Assembly: GCA_947575425.1 (NCBI GenBank)
Contig: CANPNQ010000082.1
Coordinates: 1-5,798, forward strand
Origin: an uncultured Erysipelotrichaceae bacterium
GTDB lineage: Bacteria > Bacillota_I > Bacilli_A > Erysipelotrichales > Erysipelotrichaceae
Reading direction: 5' to 3'
DNA length: 5,798 bases
The notes below the pieces were generated by a model. The model was not told the origin of the DNA, did no database searches, and saw nothing but the letters and a program-made list of their open reading frames with translations. Positions 1 to 5,798 of the stretch are shown one piece after another (within the stretch, counting starts at the first letter, position 1; each line of letters begins with the position of its first letter). Made by a program: the position numbers and the translations under genes.

Positions 1-263
1 TTTGTGAACGCTCTTGCCTCATTACGCAATATTGCATACGATTCCCAATAAACCGGATATTTCACCTGTGAGCTTTTGATAATTTCGTGATCCCCCTGTA
101 ATAATGACATGATTTTACTGACGTGCTGTTGGGACACCTTTCCCTGTAATTCCTGCGATACGTATTGTTCCTCTTTCATCTGGGTAACGATCATATTGCT
201 TAATAATAACGCAATGACGACACTGAGAATACCATCGATCGCTGTGTAGATATACTTTCGCAA
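1..263 (-). CDS. Unrecognised single-pass membrane protein (5' part, runs off the window)
   Basis: A minus-strand frame is open from 302 to the window edge. The first usable start is TTG 263-261, with AGGAAG at 277-272 giving a good 8-base spacing. From there 87 residues are visible: a short basic N-end (RKY), a hydrophobic helix at about 5-27 (IDGILSVVIALLLSNMIV within it), then a polar, Gln- and Lys-rich segment ending YWESYAILRNEARAFT. The basic residues before the helix place the N-end inside and the rest outside, as in a sensor or a membrane-anchored extracytoplasmic protein. It lacks the leucine-zipper pattern expected of DivIC, which occurs near here in Bacillus. The TTG may be only an internal codon if upstream pieces belong to the same, disrupted gene. 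No family is recognised. Confidence 0.5.
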   Translation of the reverse strand, partial: MRKYIYTAIDGILSVVIALLLSNMIVTQMKEEQYVSQELQGKVSQQHVSKIMSLLQGDHEIIKSSQVKYPVYWESYAILRNEARAFT

Positions 264-557
264 TGCGCATGCTTCCTTTCTCTTTCTTTTTTGTTCAAAG
301 CATCATACTGCTTTATGCTCCCCCATTCCATGTCAATCACATAGGAAGAAAATGCTCCTTTGTCCTTCATGAGATCATCATCCTTGAACGGCTTGCTTTG
401 CCAAAGCGCCTTGGGCAAATGATCTGTGCTGCTCACGCAATGGCTTCAAAAATTCTGCGATTCACAGTATTTTTTTATCCGCCACAGAATCATTATTTCC
501 TTTAAAATAACGATCATCCGATCGTTCGATTGGCAAAGCCTTTCTCTTCGCAGTCAT
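264..557 (-). pseudogene. Broken coding sequence (tentative) leading into the membrane protein
   Basis: Three minus-strand pieces look coding in turn. From ATG 557-555, one frame reads MTAKRKALPIERSDD and onward for 31 codons to a TGA at 464-462. The same frame continues as IAEFLKPLREQHRSF and onward to a double TGA at 380-375. From about 382 to 290 a second frame reads well (DDDLMKDKGAF ... VIDMEWGSIKQYD ... NKKERERK); it is open from a GTG at 436 down to a stop at 200. The first frame then resumes as the transmembrane protein at 263. One TGA (a possible CGA-to-TGA change) and two opposite frame changes, one perhaps at the six-A run 292-287, would join all pieces into a single protein with a cytosolic N-part of about 100 residues. 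Separate small genes or non-coding leader remain possible. I recognise no family. Confidence 0.35.
509..526. repeat. Perfect 7-bp dyad, possible operator or leader hairpin
   Basis: On the minus strand AACGATC (526-520), spacer GGAT (519-516) and GATCGTT (515-509) form a perfect inverted repeat. It lies about 45-60 bases past the predicted transcription start near 570. It could be a repressor operator, a leader hairpin (ATTTT follows on the minus strand) or chance within a broken coding sequence. No regulator gene for it is visible in the window. Confidence 0.4.
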
Positions 558-576
558 CTTCTATTCATCCAGACAA

Positions 577-605
577 AGTATACCATATTATGCATGATTT
601 ATCCA
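577..605 (-). promoter_or_regulatory. Candidate sigma-A promoter with extended -10
   Basis: Minus-strand TGGATA (605-600, 4 of 6 matches to TTGACA), a 17-base spacer ending in TGG, and TATACT (582-577, 5 of 6 matches to TATAAT) make an extended -10 promoter. It lies shortly after the rqcP terminator and points into 1-570, so it would start a new transcription unit near position 570. AT-rich DNA yields such matches by chance, so this is moderate support only. Confidence 0.45.
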
Positions 606-660
606 TTCTTACCAAAGATCTTCTATTTGATACTATCCTTCTTTCATGGATTCAAACAGG

Positions 661-692
661 AAAAGAAAAACACCCTGATATCATCAAGATGC
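661..692 (-). terminator. Intrinsic terminator after rqcP
   Basis: GCATCTTGAT (692-683), loop GAT (682-680) and ATCAGGGTGT (679-670) form a 10-bp stem with three G-U pairs. It is followed by TTTTCTTTT (669-661) and begins 24 bases after the rqcP stop. It is a strong candidate for the end of the spoVT-rqcP transcript and separates the cluster from the downstream minus-strand region. Confidence 0.88.
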
Positions 693-716
693 TTCTTCTT
701 GCGTACCTGCTTTCTT

Positions 717-983
717 CTATTGTTCCGGCTGCGACAATGTTTCCTCTACGACCTCAAACATCGCCGCCGCATCATTTTTATTCGCCTGCTTTTGTATTAC
801 CAGTACCCGCACACTCAATTCCCGATATCCGAATATCACCTTGATGATATCCCCTTCCTTGACCTCTGTACTGGGCTTTGCCACTCTGCCATTGACATAG
901 ACGCGCTTTTGGTCTGCCAGCTCCTTAGAAACACTTCTTCGTTTTAAGATTCGCGTTGTTTTCAAATACTTATCCAATCGCAT
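717..983 (-). CDS. rqcP: RqcP / YabO, S4-domain ribosome quality-control protein
   Basis: RqcP binds the obstructed 50S subunit-peptidyl-tRNA complex and works with RqcH in poly-alanine tailing of stalled chains. The 88-residue product is almost one S4 RNA-binding domain: MRLDKYLKTTRILKRR at 1-16, then KELADQKRVYVNGRVAKPS (about 19-37) and EVKEGDIIKVIFG (about 39-51). Arg2 and Arg16, reported as important in B. subtilis RqcP, are present. I choose the ATG at 983-981 because GAGGTGA (995-989) sits 5 bases before it. A GTG at 992-990 would add three residues but lies inside that ribosome site. It is 30 bases after spoVT, with no promoter visible in the gap, and is followed by a strong terminator, so it is probably co-transcribed with spoVT. 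The related heat-shock protein Hsp15 (HslR) is less likely given length and context. Confidence 0.93.
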   Translation of the reverse strand: MRLDKYLKTTRILKRRSVSKELADQKRVYVNGRVAKPSTEVKEGDIIKVIFGYRELSVRVLVIQKQANKNDAAAMFEVVEETLSQPEQ

Positions 984-1013
984 ACCATTCACCTCATGGA
1001 TAAGTGTACCACA

Positions 1014-1508
1014 TTATTGTGTCTGTTGGCGAGTTAAAAGTTCACAATATGCTTCTATTGCCCGCAAACCTTCATGACGATAGCGATGCTGTTCAAATAG
1101 CATCACAAAACCGCCATACCAATCACCTGTCACAATCACTGGATAGACAACACCACTGTAAGTATGAGAATCCTCCTGAAAGACATACTCTCCTTCAAAA
1201 GCAGATACTCGATGGACCCGAATGGACTTGAAAAAATCCTCCCGAATCAGGCAATGGTGCTGCCTTAGCCATTCCTCCTGCATAAACAGCACGGTTTCAT
1301 GATACATTTCCTGCAAGGTTTCCACCATCAAATTGATCTCTTCCATCTGCTTGGACATAATATCGAATTTTTGAATGACAATGTGATCATTCTCAATAAA
1401 AAATTCTATGGAATCGCCTTCCTTGAGACGATATTGCTTTCTGATTTCCTTGGGAATCACCAATCTGCCCAAGTCATCGAGCCTTCTCACAATTCCAGTT
1501 GCTTTCAC
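1014..1508 (-). CDS. spoVT: Stage V sporulation protein T (AbrB/SpoVT-type regulator)
   Basis: SpoVT is a DNA-binding regulator that tunes sigma-G-dependent genes in the forespore. The N-terminus KATGIVRRLDDLGRLVIPKE (residues 2-21) is nearly identical to B. subtilis SpoVT and marks the swapped-hairpin AbrB fold, about residues 1-50. A GAF-like effector domain follows (about 52-164); its clearest part is SGVVYPVIVTGDWYGGFVML (118-137), matching the B. subtilis stretch around GPIVANGDPIGAVVIF. At 164 residues it is somewhat shorter than the 178 of B. subtilis, mostly in the middle of the GAF region. Translation starts at GTG 1508-1506, with AAAGGAG at 1522-1518. A forespore-type promoter lies just upstream and rqcP follows after 30 bases. 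General AbrB family membership is certain; the SpoVT assignment rests on the N-terminus plus the GAF tail. Confidence 0.92.
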   Translation of the reverse strand: MKATGIVRRLDDLGRLVIPKEIRKQYRLKEGDSIEFFIENDHIVIQKFDIMSKQMEEINLMVETLQEMYHETVLFMQEEWLRQHHCLIREDFFKSIRVHRVSAFEGEYVFQEDSHTYSGVVYPVIVTGDWYGGFVMLFEQHRYRHEGLRAIEAYCELLTRQQTQ

Positions 1509-1538
1509 ATTTACGCACTCCTTTAGATTGACTAATCA

Positions 1539-1567
1539 TAGTATGGTCTTTCCATGAATGCTTATAC
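1539..1567 (-). promoter_or_regulatory. Candidate sigma-G-like (forespore) promoter of spoVT
   Basis: Minus-strand GTATA (1567-1563), a 17-base spacer and CATACTA (1545-1539) fit the B. subtilis sigma-G pattern as I recall it (-35 GHATR, -10 CATNHTA, spacer about 18). No good sigma-A -35 is found at the matching distance. The predicted transcript would start near 1532, giving a leader of roughly 25 bases with AAAGGAG at 1522-1518 before the spoVT start. In B. subtilis spoVT is a sigma-G gene, so site and gene support each other. Sigma-F sites overlap in sequence and cannot be excluded. Confidence 0.6.
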
Positions 1568-1571
1568 GTAG

Positions 1572-1602
1572 AAAAATGGGAATCAAGCAAGAATGAATTC
1601 CC
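1572..1602 (-). terminator. Inverted repeat, possible second (two-way) terminator
   Basis: GGGAAT (1602-1597) and ATTCCC (1583-1578) form a perfect 6-bp stem with a 13-base loop, followed on the minus strand by TTTTT (1576-1572). Read on the plus strand, the same stem is followed by TCTTTTTTT (1603-1611). The stem is short and the loop long, so termination would be weak. It sits between the mfd terminator and the spoVT promoter and could instead be a binding site. Confidence 0.35.
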
Positions 1603-1686
1603 TCTTTTTTTGATTCTCTGTTGTCATCTTGCACAAGATCGAGATTTATTTTGTATTCCTGCTTTGTGATGGATCGCTCTTCTTTG

Positions 1687-1713
1687 AAAAAAAACGCCTT
1701 GTTCCTCAAGACG
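1687..1713 (-). terminator. Intrinsic terminator at the mfd 3' end
   Basis: On the minus strand CGTCTTG (1713-1707), loop AGGAA (1706-1702) and CAAGGCG (1701-1695) form a 7-bp stem with one G-U pair, followed at once by eight T (1694-1687). The 5' arm contains the last two sense codons and the first two bases of the mfd TGA stop. It should end the pth-mfd transcript before spoVT. Confidence 0.88.
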
Positions 1714-4700
1714 CTTTCTTTGCTTCTTTCTCTCGCTTTAGCTCGGGTGCCTGTGTACGCTCCAATACTTCGATCACAAGTGCCAGCCAATCCCTTTGTT
1801 TTGGCAACAATAATACGATCCTGTGATTGGTATAACGTAATAATGCATCTCGACACAGTGTCGTCATCATCTCAAACAGCTTTACTCCATCCACAGCATC
1901 CGACCACTCCTGCGTAAATTCCAATCGCAGCTGTTGGGGCAGCTCCTTGAAATCCTCCACATGAGGCTCATTGATTAAAATATCCAAGCGTTTTTTCTCC
2001 ACCAATAGTGAGACCGCATTCGGCAAATGTCCGTAATTATCCTGTATTTCTTCCACAAAGGCTAACAGCTCCTGCTTATCATGAAGGGCATCCATGCGTT
2101 GATAGAGACGAATCTTCTCATAATCCTCCTGTTCAAAGCGCTCCGGTATATAGGCATCCACCTTTGGATTTGCCTTCTTCTTTTCGTGCTTCATTTCTTG
2201 CTCCTCGTTACCGCGCTTCTCTCCTTTTCGTTCTGCGATCGCTTCATTTAGCATTTCAATATACATATCCATACCCACAGTATCAATAAAGCCTGCCTGT
2301 TGCGCGCCCAGCATATCTCCTGCACCTCGGATCGTCAAATCCCGCATGGCAATTTTATAACCGCTGCCCAGCTGAGTAAATTCCTTGATGGAGGTGAGGC
2401 GCTTCATGGCAACTTCACTCATCTGCTTATCTGCCGCAACCATCAGATACGCATATGCCAAACGATCACTTCTGCCGACTCTGCCCTTGATCTGATACAA
2501 CTGGGATAACCCGAAACGATCCGCATTATCAATGATAATCGTATTCGCATTGGGAATATCGATGCCTGTCTCGATGATCGTTGTACATACCAATACCTGA
2601 TACTCATTGTTGGTAAATTGTAGCATGACATCCTCGATCTCCTCCCGATTCATCTTTCCGTGTGCCACACCGATCGATACATCCGGCAGCTCCTTGCGCA
2701 GCTTGTTAGCGAGGCGATAGATCTCATTGACATTGTTAAAAAGATAGAACACCTGTCCATTGCGGGATAGTTCACGCTGAATGATCTCCTTTACGATTTT
2801 AAGATCCTTTTCAATCACATACGTTTGAACCGGCAGACGATTGAGCGGTGGTGTATTCAACTGCGATAAGGCACGAATTCCTACTAATGACATTTGCAGT
2901 GTGCGAGGAATCGGGGTCGCAGTCATGGACAATACGTCCACACTGGATCGCAATTCTTTAATCTTCTCCTTGTGTTCCACCCCAAAGCGCTGTTCCTCAT
3001 CGATAACCAGAAAGCCAAGATCGCAAAAAGTGACATCCTTTGACAAGATTCGATGCGTTCCGATCAAAACATCTACCTTCCCAGCTTTGAGATCCCGCAA
3101 TACTTCCTTTGTTTTCTGAACCGACACAAAGCGATTCAGTACCTCAATACGTACCGGGTACTCACGAAAGCGCTCTATGATGGTGTGATAGTGCTGTAAG
3201 GATAGGATTGTGGTGGGACATAAAAACGCTACCTGCTTATGATCCATGATCGCTTTAAATGCGGCACGGATCGCTACTTCCGTCTTACCGAAGCCGACAT
3301 CACCGCACAATAGACGATCCATTGGCTTATCCCGTTCCATATCCTGTTTGATCTCCATTACTGCCCTTGCCTGATCCGCAGTCAATTCATAGGCAAACCC
3401 ATCCTCAAACTGCTTCTGATATGGGGTATCCGCAGAAAAAGCATAACCGATATGCTCCTCCCGCAAGGCATATAAAGCGATCAAACGATCTGCCATTTCC
3501 GCTATTTTTCCGCTGACCTTTTTCTTTGTCTTTTCCCATTCCCCGCTGCCCAGCTTATTTAGCTTCGGCGCTACTCCTTCGCGTGACATAAATTTACGGA
3601 CAAATTGAAAATGTTCCAAAGGAACCAATAAGACATCATTGCCCCGATAGGCAATATGTAAGAAATCCTTATGGATACCCTCTACTTCTTTATTCACAAT
3701 TCCTAAATATTTTCCTACCCCGTGCTGATGATGAACGACATAATCTCCCACATTCAGCTCCGTATAATCATGCAGCACCTCTGCTTCCTTAAATTTATTC
3801 GCATAACGCATCTGCTTTGCCTTGGTGTGAAATAATTCCTTGCCTGTATAAACAGAAAGCTGTTCTTTCAAGCAGACAAAACCTTCGTTCCATGTATCAT
3901 AATAGAGATTAATTCCCTTGGGCAGTTCATTCAGATGCTCCAAGTGACGATAGGTGATTTCATGATCCTTGAAATAGGAAATGACACTTTCTGCCTCCTG
4001 CTTACTTACCACAATCAATATATCCCGCTCCATGGCCTCCTCGCAAAGCTGATCCATGATCTGAGTAAACGGAAGATCCGACAAGGGATGCATTATGATC
4101 TGAGAAGAAACGGGATGGCGATAATCCTGAAACAGATCGATACACAGATGCGAATACGCCATCATACTTTGAAAGGGATCCGCAAATACATGGAATTTCG
4201 CAAATGCTTTTCCTTCTTTGCTCATCTCCTGTATATAAGAGATTGTCTCTTCTTGAATTTGTTTTTGCGCATTTTGTACTTCTTCCTTGCTGGATATGAT
4301 GACAAAGGGATCCTGCATATGATCCAACAGCGTGTAATGGTGCCGGATCCATGCATAATACAGATACAGAGAACCGTTATTTCGATGATGGCTCAGCTCC
4401 TCCATATCCTGCATCAATGTCGCATGCAGCGAATCAAACAATTGCGTTTTTCCCTCTGCCTTTATTTTTTCTAACAACTTTCTTCCTTGTACTTGTATCT
4501 CTGTGATCTCATCCTCAGTAAACAGATATTCACTGGCAGGAATAATTTCGACCGCATCTGCCACCTGTATCGTTCGCTGAGTGGAAATATCGAAGAAACG
4601 GATGCTTTCTATAATATTATCAAAAAATTCAATGCGGATAGGCGCATCATAATTCATCGAATAGACATCAATGATACCGCCCCTTGCGGCATAGCACAAC

Positions 4701-5188
4701 GGTTGATCCACACGGATGACGTGTTCATAGCCTGCCTCAAACAGCTTGGTTTTCAGTTGTTCATAATCCATTGTTTCATCTGTTTTTAACTTGAGCGTAT
4801 GAGATTGAAACTGCTTCGGATCACATAAACAGCGCATCACGCCCGCCGTGTGGGTGATACAGATCACTGGTTCCTTTTGATGGAGCATCGAAAGTGTTTC
4901 CATCTGTGCTGCCCGCATTTCCGGAGATGCGGCGATCGCTTCCATCCGCAGGGAATCCTCAACGCCAAAAAGCAGCACCTTCGCTGTTGTGAGGGGGGTC
5001 AGTTTTTCACAAAGGCGCTGTGCTGTATATAAATTTGCTTTGACGATACACATGGTTTGCGGTTGTTTCTGATAAGCGCTTGCGATCAGCACCGCCTCCT
5101 CAATCAAAGACAAATTACCCAAACCGCTTTGTCTTTGTATCAATGCTTTCAGCGCATCGTTTTCATAAAATCGATTCCACATTTCCAT
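1706..5188 (-). CDS. mfd: Transcription-repair coupling factor Mfd (TRCF)
   Basis: Mfd is an ATP-driven DNA translocase that pushes stalled RNA polymerase off DNA and recruits UvrA for nucleotide excision repair. The 1160-residue length is normal. Residues 1 to about 330 form the UvrB-like module; Arg169, Arg185 and Phe189 keep the spacing of the E. coli UvrA-contact residues Arg165, Arg181 and Phe185. The RNA-polymerase-interacting (CarD-like) domain is at about 475-535, containing GDYVVHHQHGVGKYLG. The helicase core has Walker A GDVGFGKTE at 629-637, the DEEQ box at 730-733, TAT at 756-758, ETGIDIP at 873-879 and GRVGRSD at 902-908. The TRG motif, including LTIRGAGDMLG, is near 931-961. A charged linker (about 985-1010) leads into the C-terminal regulatory domain. 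The ATG at 5188 is preceded by AAAAGG at 5201-5196, inside the last pth codons. No frameshift or motif loss is seen. Confidence 0.98.
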   Translation of the reverse strand: MEMWNRFYENDALKALIQRQSGLGNLSLIEEAVLIASAYQKQPQTMCIVKANLYTAQRLCEKLTPLTTAKVLLFGVEDSLRMEAIAASPEMRAAQMETLSMLHQKEPVICITHTAGVMRCLCDPKQFQSHTLKLKTDETMDYEQLKTKLFEAGYEHVIRVDQPLCYAARGGIIDVYSMNYDAPIRIEFFDNIIESIRFFDISTQRTIQVADAVEIIPASEYLFTEDEITEIQVQGRKLLEKIKAEGKTQLFDSLHATLMQDMEELSHHRNNGSLYLYYAWIRHHYTLLDHMQDPFVIISSKEEVQNAQKQIQEETISYIQEMSKEGKAFAKFHVFADPFQSMMAYSHLCIDLFQDYRHPVSSQIIMHPLSDLPFTQIMDQLCEEAMERDILIVVSKQEAESVISYFKDHEITYRHLEHLNELPKGINLYYDTWNEGFVCLKEQLSVYTGKELFHTKAKQMRYANKFKEAEVLHDYTELNVGDYVVHHQHGVGKYLGIVNKEVEGIHKDFLHIAYRGNDVLLVPLEHFQFVRKFMSREGVAPKLNKLGSGEWEKTKKKVSGKIAEMADRLIALYALREEHIGYAFSADTPYQKQFEDGFAYELTADQARAVMEIKQDMERDKPMDRLLCGDVGFGKTEVAIRAAFKAIMDHKQVAFLCPTTILSLQHYHTIIERFREYPVRIEVLNRFVSVQKTKEVLRDLKAGKVDVLIGTHRILSKDVTFCDLGFLVIDEEQRFGVEHKEKIKELRSSVDVLSMTATPIPRTLQMSLVGIRALSQLNTPPLNRLPVQTYVIEKDLKIVKEIIQRELSRNGQVFYLFNNVNEIYRLANKLRKELPDVSIGVAHGKMNREEIEDVMLQFTNNEYQVLVCTTIIETGIDIPNANTIIIDNADRFGLSQLYQIKGRVGRSDRLAYAYLMVAADKQMSEVAMKRLTSIKEFTQLGSGYKIAMRDLTIRGAGDMLGAQQAGFIDTVGMDMYIEMLNEAIAERKGEKRGNEEQEMKHEKKKANPKVDAYIPERFEQEDYEKIRLYQRMDALHDKQELLAFVEEIQDNYGHLPNAVSLLVEKKRLDILINEPHVEDFKELPQQLRLEFTQEWSDAVDGVKLFEMMTTLCRDALLRYTNHRIVLLLPKQRDWLALVIEVLERTQAPELKREKEAKKAS

Positions 5189-5192
5189 ACGA

Positions 5193-5753
5193 TTACCTTT
5201 TATTAAAACGATTCATCGTATCTACAAAAGTATGATCCAAACTGTAAATAGCGGCATCTCTTGCCATCAAAACCGACTCCATATGCTCGTCCCATTCCTC
5301 CTTGCGGATCTTACCCAACACCCAATCAATCGTATCTATGTGTTTCTCTTTTCCTATTCCCACTCGAATACGATCAAATTCCTGTGTTCCTACATGTGCA
5401 ATCACACTTTTCATCCCATTTTGTCCTCCGGCACTGCCCTTCTCCCGCAGTCGAATCTTTCCGATCGGCAGATCCATATCATCATAAATAATCAAGATAT
5501 CCTTGGGCTGTAAGTGATAGAAATGCATTGCCTCCCCCACTGCCTCCCCGCTGGAATTCATATAAGTCTGCGGCTTCATTAACATGACCTGTTCCCCTTG
5601 AATCTGTTTCATCGCAATTAACGCCTTGTGTTTTTTCTGTTTGATTTCCACATTCCATTGCGTCGCTATGGCATCTATCACTCGAAATCCGGCATTGTGT
5701 CTTGTTCTCTCATATTGTGTTCCATAATTGCCCAAACCGACAATCAATTTCAT
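5193..5753 (-). CDS. pth: Peptidyl-tRNA hydrolase
   Basis: Pth is a cytosolic enzyme that hydrolyses the ester bond of peptidyl-tRNAs dropped from ribosomes, recycling tRNA. The 186-residue product is full length for bacterial Pth. Visible family motifs are GLGN at 6-9, YERTRHNAGF at 14-23 with catalytic His19, KPQTYMNSSG at 60-69 with Asn66, YDDMDLP at 90-96 with Asp91, and GSAGGQNGMKS at 106-116 with Asn112. These correspond to the E. coli active-site residues His20, Asn68, Asp93 and Asn114. The start is the ATG at 5753-5751, preceded by GGGTGAT at 5763-5757. Residue 10 is Tyr where most homologues have Pro; this position also varies elsewhere (Ile in S. aureus as I recall), so activity is expected to be intact. 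It lies 4 bases upstream of mfd and is probably co-transcribed with it. Confidence 0.97.
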   Translation of the reverse strand: MKLIVGLGNYGTQYERTRHNAGFRVIDAIATQWNVEIKQKKHKALIAMKQIQGEQVMLMKPQTYMNSSGEAVGEAMHFYHLQPKDILIIYDDMDLPIGKIRLREKGSAGGQNGMKSVIAHVGTQEFDRIRVGIGKEKHIDTIDWVLGKIRKEEWDEHMESVLMARDAAIYSLDHTFVDTMNRFNKR

Positions 5754-5757
5754 CGTA

Positions 5758-5798
5758 TCACCCGGTCATGATCGGCACTATGATCTCATGTGCTCGAT
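5758..5798 (-). CDS. 3' end of an upstream gene (partial, unidentified)
   Basis: One minus-strand frame is open from the window edge to a TGA at 5760-5758 and would encode a C-terminus ending RAHEIIVPIMTG. The other two frames have stops in this short piece. The stop lies 4 bases before the pth ATG, the same gap as between pth and mfd, which suggests an operon-like junction. About a dozen codons are too few to name a family. In Bacillus the genes upstream of pth are prs and ctc, but this tail matches neither as I remember them. It could also be untranslated leader. Confidence 0.35.
   Translation of the reverse strand, partial: RAHEIIVPIMTG

Noticed and set aside
120..270. ATG 270-268 as start of a minus-strand gene
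   Set aside because: It has the same ribosome site, but the frame stops after about 50 codons and lacks the transmembrane helix; TTG 263 gives the coherent protein.
280..300. Programmed -1 frameshift at the A run
   Set aside because: The run is not in the phase needed for a canonical A-AAA-AAG slippery site in the incoming frame, and no pseudoknot or strong stem was seen after it.
200..436. Intact 78-codon minus-strand gene from GTG 436
   Set aside because: Only its middle part looks coding. It has no good ribosome site and its tail overlaps the membrane-protein frame. It is treated as a piece of the broken sequence, not a separate gene.
384..490. TetR-like start (NRRIFEAIA, then RFGKAS) in the third minus frame
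   Set aside because: A TGA interrupts it, the spacing does not fit the TetR helix-turn-helix, and no downstream domain follows; likely chance.
426..947. Plus-strand open frame of 173 codons
   Set aside because: It runs antisense through rqcP and its terminator, is rich in Phe, Leu, Ile and Arg as antisense frames are, and shows no family motif.
990..992. GTG start for rqcP
   Set aside because: It lies inside the ribosome site that serves the ATG at 983, and family members begin with MRLDK.
1536..1856. Minus-strand frame of 106 codons between mfd and spoVT
   Set aside because: It overlaps the mfd end in another frame and runs through the terminator and the promoter; the product has no recognisable feature.
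3935..4474. Plus-strand open frame of 179 codons
   Set aside because: It lies wholly antisense to an intact, well-conserved mfd, with no ribosome site or recognisable domain.

Overview
The window reads as a piece of a low- to mid-GC Bacillota chromosome, and every recognisable gene lies on the minus strand. The gene order pth - mfd - spoVT - rqcP (yabO) is the conserved neighbourhood known from Bacillus. SpoVT and a forespore-type promoter in front of it suggest a spore former. The style of the Mfd and SpoVT proteins and the compact gene order make me favour an Erysipelotrichia-like organism (Clostridium innocuum group), but that placement is inference and no search was run.

Layout in the direction of transcription (high to low coordinates). 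A few codons of an upstream frame (5758-5798) run into pth (5193-5753, peptidyl-tRNA hydrolase). A 4-base gap separates pth from mfd (1706-5188, transcription-repair coupling factor), and the mfd ribosome site lies inside the last codons of pth. An intrinsic terminator whose stem begins in the last mfd codons closes this unit (1687-1713). A candidate sigma-G-like promoter (1539-1567) then drives spoVT (1014-1508, GTG start) and, 30 bases later, rqcP (717-983). A strong intrinsic terminator (661-692) ends that unit. The remaining 660 bases hold a candidate extended -10 promoter, a perfect dyad, a stretch that looks like a broken coding sequence (264-557), and the start of an unrecognised single-pass membrane protein (1-263) running off the window edge.

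The four sure genes are all information-processing genes. Pth recycles peptidyl-tRNA, Mfd clears stalled RNA polymerase and recruits UvrA, RqcP works on obstructed 50S subunits, and SpoVT is a forespore transcription regulator. The terminators and promoter split them into two units, pth-mfd and spoVT-rqcP, so RqcP may be partly under sporulation control here. I see no mobile element, CRISPR array, RNA gene or clearly undescribed multi-gene system. The least explained part is 1-660.
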